This document shows positions 58,640 through 64,000 of a DNA stretch of 64,000 bases, piece by piece. The DNA is taken from NCBI GenBank assembly GCA_022113835.1, contig JAILWY010000005.1:5164501-5228500 (forward strand), written 5' to 3'. Origin of the DNA: Atopsyche davidsoni. Taxonomy: Eukaryota > Arthropoda > Insecta > Trichoptera > Hydrobiosidae. Positions within the stretch are counted from its first letter, which is position 1, and each line of letters opens with the position of its first letter. Under the pieces are notes generated by a model. That model was not told the DNA's origin, did not search any database, and saw only the letters and a list, made by a program, of their open reading frames with translations. The translations under genes were made by a program, and so were the position numbers.

Positions 58640-59740
58640 TTACTAATAGAAATAACTCTACGAAGCCGTGGCGAATCACGGCAGACGAGGTTCGGCCAAA
58701 CAACAGCTCTTCACTCTGGTAGAACGCCATGTTCAGCATAATCGACATGCATAATATTTGTAATAATCAGCGAGATCAAATATATTTAGAAATAAATAGA
58801 TTGATCAAATAATTCGGTATTTTTTTAAATCGTTCTAGGATTATCCAAATATTGCGTAAAAAATAGTCATATATTTTGTTTCTGAAAAACAAATTCAAAG
58901 CTTTTTTCGGTATTATGTCTTTGTAAAATCAATGCTCAAACATTTGATAAGACTGTTTTTAAGATCTGAAAATATACTTCAGGGCAAGCAGGTCTTATTG
59001 CTCGTGTGGACCGCACAACACTGGTATTCATATATTATGAGTCATGGATGTTCGTATTGTACGTTCAATAAGCTTATTGTTTAATAAAATACATAAATCG
59101 ATAGTAGCAATACAATCATATATCGACTGTGAATACGTGAGTATAAATTTTATGTAAAATCACAGTTCTTTTGGGGTTTTTTCGCTGTTAAGAAACTTTT
59201 TGCTATGCAAGCTTTATTTTAATTATGAATAAAATTATATAGTAGTAGTTGTAAAAGTACATCAAATTGTAAAAATGAGCCAATCACTTAATTATCAAAG
59301 TCTAAAATTGCACCTCTCTGAACAATTGCATAACCAGCTTTTTTACCTTGTGTAATCGAAAAATATCGCTCGCTTCTATAAACCCAACACTCAATATCAA
59401 AGTGGAATCCCGAAAACAATGATTTCATCTGCATGACTTACTCCCCGACTACTGTATCAAAATAAGGTACTAGGATACGGTTTAATACCCAATCATTGAA
59501 TTCAATTCATCAGGAAAATAATTTGTCCATAAAGCTTAGATATTTAAACTTTTGTTTTTTTTTTTATTTATGAAAAGCTACGCATACAGGTTTGAAGCTC
59601 CCGAGCCATCAATTTCGATTACCGACGGATATTAAACCAGTCATATCCCATTTTAAAAATTAAATTTAACGTTCATTATAACATCAAAAACTATGAGCAA
59701 CGAATAGCCGATGCTTTGGGAGCTGATTATACGGTCGTTA
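58640..59740. other. AT-rich gene-free stretch
   Basis: No feature supported. Confidence 0.4.
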
Positions 59741-59749
59741 CAAACTCCA

Positions 59750-60242
59750 GTCCGTTGATTTCCCAAGATGGCGCACGGCGGCCATCACTCCCGCCGATAT
59801 TCAAATACGAGTAATCTGCGATTATCCACAGCCAACCGCTTAATTCCGTTCCCCACAAAATATTCTAGATAATGCAATTACGCACACCCGCCGTGTGAGA
59901 GGACGAAAGTGCACGCGTGTGCGACTTGAAGATTGCGGATCGAAGAAAACGCACTCGGACCCGCGGTCGCCGCAGTTTTGCCTAATGGCCGCATAAAATC
60001 ACACAGAGCGAGGGGCAACACTCGGCATTCGGTATTCAGCGCCGGTGCCTCAGCCCTCCGCAGATGGCCGGTGTTGCCAGCGCGGGGAGTCGAGAATGCA
60101 CGCTTTTTTGCAGTCTCCTTATTTTCAAGTGCAGCGTACGCGGGGAATTATAAACAAGTATTGGCAAGACATGCGGGGAAGCCGTCGGCCGCGGGTGTCG
60201 CCGCCTCTGGATTATCGTGTCCGATTGCTTGGAAATTTATTA
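59750..60242. promoter_or_regulatory. CpG island with YY1/Pho-type site
   Basis: A long GC-rich island carrying AAGATGGC (59765-59772) and a nearby CGGCCATC. The 105-codon frame across it is Ala/Arg-rich without a domain. A Helitron is inserted right at its 3' edge. Confidence 0.35.
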
Positions 60243-60246
60243 TTAA

Positions 60247-60664
60247 CTAGAAATGTTGCCCGTCACAAAATGACGTTTTCGGAGGCACTTTGAGTTGTTA
60301 ATGATGTGATTAATAATTTAAACGCAATTTCGATAAAAAAAATAAAATTGGTCCTTGTGTCAAGCTGACGTAAATTGAAAATTTCTAAGAAGCATCAAAA
60401 TTTGTTTTTTTTGCAAAAGTTCTAAATTTGAAATTCTCGCGTTGTACAATAAAATCCTATAATTCGTACATATTGAAAGTAGCTCAAGCATATTTTATAG
60501 TTTATAAATAAAAATATTATCCTATCGTCTTGAAATTCGGCACATAGCTGCGGAAAAAATTACTTAACTTACATGCAAAAAATCAGCGTTGTATCTTTTA
60601 AGATATTCTATAGAAAACCAAAAAATGAAACATACACACACACAATGGCTATTATTATAGTAGA
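60247..60664 (-). mobile_element. Non-autonomous Helitron, 418 bp (copy 2)
   Basis: The minus-strand 5' end is TCTACTATAATAATAG (60664 downward), after a host A, and the 3' end is a perfect 5-bp hairpin CGTCA/TGACG, ten bases, then CTAG (60250-60247) before a host T. This satisfies the Helitron 5'-TC...hairpin-CTRR rule in an A/T target. It is a shorter relative of 40357-41020, lacking about 250 bp near the 3' end. It has no coding capacity and must depend on an autonomous Helitron elsewhere. Confidence 0.8.
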
Positions 60665-60669
60665 TTATC

Positions 60670-60830
60670 ACTTGCATAGCTATGAAAAAAATTATCGCCT
60701 TTCGCATCGCCGTCGCGACGCGGCTTGCGACCGATCTGCTATAATCTAATAGCGTCCTATTCTATTGGCTAATTGGGGTTGCAGGTTGTGTCGCTACGTG
60801 CGCAGAAGGCTTTAGCATAACTAAAATTTG
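60670..60830. repeat. Relative of the 38.7-kb small inverted-repeat element
   Basis: GTCGCTACGTGCGCAGAAGGCTTTAGC (60791-60817) matches the terminal motif at 38888-38911, and CTAATAGCGTCC with ATTGGC upstream matches the interior. It abuts the Helitron's 5' end. Confidence 0.5.
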
Positions 60831-60839
60831 TTACCAATC

Positions 60840-63240
60840 AGTCATACGAGCTCTATTTTGGTGAGGCCCAATAAATGGTTGTTATAAGTATTTCGCCGCT
60901 TGAATTTTGTTGATCGACCTTATCCGAATAAATAATTTTTCTCTTCGTTTTAAAATAATATTTTACTCGTTGTATACGTAAATATAAGTTTAATTATAAA
61001 CTGCATAGTTACAAGCGATTATTCGTCAGCAGTTGGCGACCCCTGCGGTAGTCTGCCCTCCCCCTCCCCGCCGACCTGTCTCGCTTCCCGTACCTTCCCG
61101 CACTCCTCCCAAGGCTTTTTACCATACAATGATACAACCTTTGGAAATTTGACATGAAGCTAATGATGCATCGGTTTGCTATGCAATATGCATTCGTAGG
61201 ACCGGGCTCTTACGCTCGAGAGTCGCATGCAGCAGGGACGCCCGCATGCCCGGCCGCGTGGTAGAACCATAATTGTTTGGTCTACCCTTGCAACTTTAGC
61301 TTTAAGTTATGGTATTCAAAGATTTTTTTTATAAAAATAGAAACCACCATATGCATAAGCTAAGAATACTGCTTTGTGTTTAAATTAAATATGTAAGTAG
61401 GTAATAATTATTTATGAATTATTGTTGCTTTTCTGCATACTTAATATGCCATACTGTATCCAAAGACAACTTATAAATATCGATAAATAATGTTGATCGT
61501 ACGTTGCCTTGGACAAGAAATATATCCTAACAGAAGTGGATTTTGTTTATTTGGTGTAAACCAGCCTCAAACATTGATTTATATTTTAACGTTTTGGTAA
61601 ATATCCAAGTTTTAGCAGAGTTCACAAGTCTTAAAGACGCCGAAACATGTGAATAAAACAATACTTAATAAATCAATCGCAATCCAGTATGATTATTGAA
61701 AGCGGTATACAGCAATAGTATTAGTGATCTGGTTTCAAGAATTTGAAATGCAAATCAGCTGAACTGATAAAATAACTGTCATGTTTAAATCTGCAAAGTA
61801 AAATCTGAGGTGGTCTCACCTGCCCCGGGCCACAGTGCACCGGCCATTAGTGTGAAATTAATATATAATTTAGTATTCAGCCTGTATTCAAATTGGAACT
61901 GGTTTATTACTCTTCGGTGTTTATCTGCAGACTGCTTATTTCCGCCGCAGATCTACGATAATCTCTCGTCTCCGTACATTTTCTGCCTATCCCGGTCGAC
62001 GATTCACAAGGAAGCCAGGAAGTCCAGATATGATCTCGCGATTGCACGATTGCTTGTTTATGGATTCTGCTATCCTGGGAAATAACCAATCCACGTGATA
62101 ACTGTGAACTAAGTCAATTTTTTTTATTTGGCTGTTGATAATATTTGTAGTCGTGACATATATTTACGAGGATTTTTCACGGCTTCGATCCCATCTGCGG
62201 TTTTGAATGGTGAAACTGTGACGAAATTCGCTTGCAAATTATTATAAAACTCTACTGATTTCAAAATTGGTCTCGCTAAAAACTACAAAGTTTGTTTTTA
62301 GGTAAATAATTTATATGTACAACGACTAGAAAGAGCTTTTTGGCGATTCGATTGGAATTTGAACACACCTCCACGGATTTAGGTTTCGAAAAAACCTTCT
62401 AATGCAGAATTAGGCCACATAATGCAAAAATTTTCTTCAGTAGCTTTAAATCCTACTCTTATATAGAAGTGCGTATATCAGAATTCAAATGTCTTCTCAT
62501 CGTGGTACTCACTTTAAAAACACATTATTATATAGAGAATAAAGCTCTTATGCACCAATCGGAAAAACTTAGAAAATTTAACGCCTGTTGAGTATATTGC
62601 AACTAAAAAAAAAACCACATCTGAGACCATAAAACTTCGCCTAGCGCATGAGGAGTAATAAACACGTGCATTTACATAAAGTCTAAGTACCTGTCGTAAA
62701 AGCATGATATATGTGGAGGTGTATTTTAAAGATGTCTGATTTATATTTTGAATGGGGGTACAATTTTACATGGCTGTAATGTGTTATTTCATTATTCAAA
62801 CACCCTGAAATCTCAGCGACCGTTTTACTTTGGCGAACTTTCAGTTTTCGCTGGTGAATACCTGTCATTAGCAACCTTTCGTTTTGCTGTAGCTAATTTA
62901 AGCTCCCGCGTTACAAAAAATGGGTTCTCAGAGCTTCGCAGGCACCGAGTACTTCGGAGTAATGCTTGTAGGGATCGCTTTAACTAACAGGCCCGCACTT
63001 CCAATGTTTACCTTGAATAAAATAAATTAAAATAACGTGTTGCTATTTAAGTCGTAAACGGGCTCGCAGCTCATTGGTTAAAATTATTGCTTGCTTGGTT
63101 TGAATTATTTGTGCTTTAAATATTATAAGTTATGACTAGGGTTGAAATAATGATTTTACCATACAATAAAAAATACACTTTCTGATATTATTATTATTGG
63201 CTTGCTACGGCATTAGTCACTTTTAGTGATTAGAGCTGTA
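60840..63240. other. Gene-free stretch
   Basis: Includes a C/T-rich GC patch (61040-61110), a patch at 61190-61260, and a 91-codon plus-strand frame (61810-62085) whose second half follows a fair acceptor (TTTCCGCCGCAG, 61950) but matches nothing I know. AGACGCCGAAACATGTG at 61636 resembles hammerhead-type repeat tails. CAGCTCATTGG (63067-63077) resembles a pol III A box without a proper B box. Confidence 0.35.
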
Positions 63241-63284
63241 ACAAATACAAATAAAAATATATTTATTCATTCGCACATCAGCGC

Positions 63285-63500
63285 TCTTTGATTTCGCTTC
63301 CAAAAACAAGAATCGAATCACCGACCGATATTGCTCTTTTTCCATTTTTCTAAAATACGCGTACACGTCCGCTTCCACACGCGGTCAAAACAAAACTACG
63401 AGTCCGATTCGGCTGAAATTTTGACAGTAGCCGTCTACGAGAATGTGTACTACACGACAGTAAATCTCTCTTGCGATACTAGCACCATCGGGCGGTGAGG
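63285..63500 (-). pseudogene. Mariner-type transposase 5' fragment with leader
   Basis: An ATG at 63345-63343 on the minus strand starts MEKEQYRSVIRFLFLEAKSK, the N-terminal helix-turn-helix opening shared by many insect mariner (SETMAR/GVQW-type) transposases. Homology ends near 63285 and unrelated codons lead to a stop about 40 codons in. The preceding ~70 bp (TCAGCCGAATCGG, GACCGCGTGTGGAAGCGG) look like the element's 5' leader. It is truncated and non-functional. Confidence 0.65.
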
Positions 63501-63549
63501 CTTAGTACTTATCGGACCGCCCTCGTATATGTGTTCCAGTTACTATTTG

Positions 63550-63600
63550 TGAGTTTCGACGTTTCAACATTGTTACCGGGATTATCTTCAGGACAAGATA
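63550..63600 (-). repeat. Hammerhead-like motif CTGAAGA...GAAAC
   Basis: On the minus strand CTGAAGA (63594-63588) is followed by a T, an 18-base segment able to form only 2-3 pairs, then GAAACGTCGAAAC. The order matches the CUGANGA...GAAA core found in retrozyme and Penelope-type repeats, but stem II has decayed. Confidence 0.4.
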
Positions 63601-63718
63601 GTTCATAGATTTTTCTGTACATTTTTAGTTAAGTTAGTAATAATAAATTATACTTCTGAAAATTAATAAAAAAAAAATATTAAAAATCTCTTATTAAGCT
63701 AGATTCAAGTAGAAATAT

Positions 63719-63780
63719 AATATTTTTGACAGAGAGTACGGTGGGATTCTTAAAAATACTTGAGTGATTTTCCACATGTT
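63719..63780 (+). repeat. Dispersed repeat, TTTTTGACAGAGAGTA family (copy 4)
   Basis: AATATTTTTGACAGAGAGTA then CGGTGGGATTCTTAAAAATACTTGA. It lies 85 bp before copy 5 in the same orientation, so the family is locally tandem. Confidence 0.6.
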
Positions 63781-63803
63781 TTTTTTTTTTTATTTAAGAA
63801 ATT

Positions 63804-64000
63804 CAATATTTTTGACAGAGAGTACTTGGTGGAATTCCATTTTAATATTTTTGAATAAAATACTTGAATAATTTTCCATATTTTCGTTTTTATTAGTGAC
63901 CGGTTTCGCCAACCTTTCACGTTGGCATTATCAAACAAAACTCTGTTATTAAAGTATTTTATTCAAAAATATTTTTTTTATTTGTGACCGGTTTCGCCAG
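63804..64000 (+). mobile_element. Repeat with hammerhead-like modules, runs off window (copy 5)
   Basis: The front motif TTTTTGACAGAGAGTACTTG is followed by GTGACCGGTTTCGCC twice (63896-63910 and 63984-63998), about 88 bp apart. Between them 22-bp perfect inverted arms lie at 63844-63865 and 63952-63973. On the minus strand the first module reads TTGATAA, a perfect 6-bp stem GCCAAC/GTTGGC with a 6-7 base loop, then GAAACCGGTC. Stem II and the GAAA-ACCGGU stem III are hammerhead-like, but the CUGANGA box is altered at two essential positions. The second module is cut by the window end. Confidence 0.6.

Noticed and set aside
59933..60250. 105-codon plus-strand frame
   Set aside because: Ala/Arg-rich composition of a CpG island. 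It ends inside the Helitron terminus.
1..64000. Hox-cluster microRNAs (mir-10, iab-4) or homeobox exons
   Set aside because: I looked for their mature sequences and for the KIWFQNRR-type homeodomain codons because the layout resembled a developmental gene desert. None was seen.
1..64000. CRISPR array, operon or other prokaryotic system
   Set aside because: The repeats present are transposon families or a 180-bp tandem array. There are no spacer-repeat patterns, no ribosome-binding sites and no compact gene order.

Overview
This window looks like non-coding, transposon-rich nuclear DNA from an animal, most likely an arthropod and probably an insect. It is AT-rich, with roughly one-third G+C judged by eye. 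There are no closely packed genes, operons or ribosome-binding sites. It has eukaryotic splice-like signals, poly-A/T tracts and a typical metazoan set of mobile elements. I could not identify the species. Only one long, convincing intact coding region is present. Most other long reading frames sit in short GC-rich islands or inside repeats and look fortuitous.

The centrepiece is a complete hAT transposon at 24950-27607. It has a perfect 8-bp target duplication, matching 15-bp ends, and a single uninterrupted 606-codon transposase on the minus strand with a BED-type zinc finger, candidate acidic catalytic residues and the C-terminal hAT dimerisation motif. Two short non-autonomous hAT elements (9140-9519 and 14792-15345) lie at nearly the same TCTAG-containing target.

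Around it is a layered repeat landscape. It includes six fragments of one non-LTR retrotransposon (3' end of the endonuclease/reverse-transcriptase ORF), three copies of a tRNA-Thr-derived SINE, one of them folded into a 68-bp-arm hairpin, and two non-autonomous Helitrons with the hairpin-CTAGT terminus. There are several repeats carrying hammerhead-ribozyme-like cores (17.8, 52.2, 63.6 and 63.9 kb, plus a deleted relic at 3.7 kb), a dispersed repeat with the motif TTTTTGACAGAGAGTA, a cluster of small inverted-repeat elements near 38.7 kb, a truncated mariner-like transposase start near 63.3 kb, and a 180-bp tandem array at 31.8-32.4 kb.

Host coding content is sparse and uncertain. Exon-like segments with splice signals or coding-like character are at 40042-40282 (+), 52835-52947 (+, possible ubiquitin-conjugating-enzyme-like C-terminal helices), 37137-37286 (-) and 58480-58634 (+). 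A possible first coding exon lies at 20770-20820 (-). About fifteen GC-rich islands interrupt the AT-rich background, four of them with a perfect GCCATCTT (YY1/Pho-type) motif. The simplest reading is a large intergenic or intronic interval near a developmentally regulated or long-intron gene, but that is inference.
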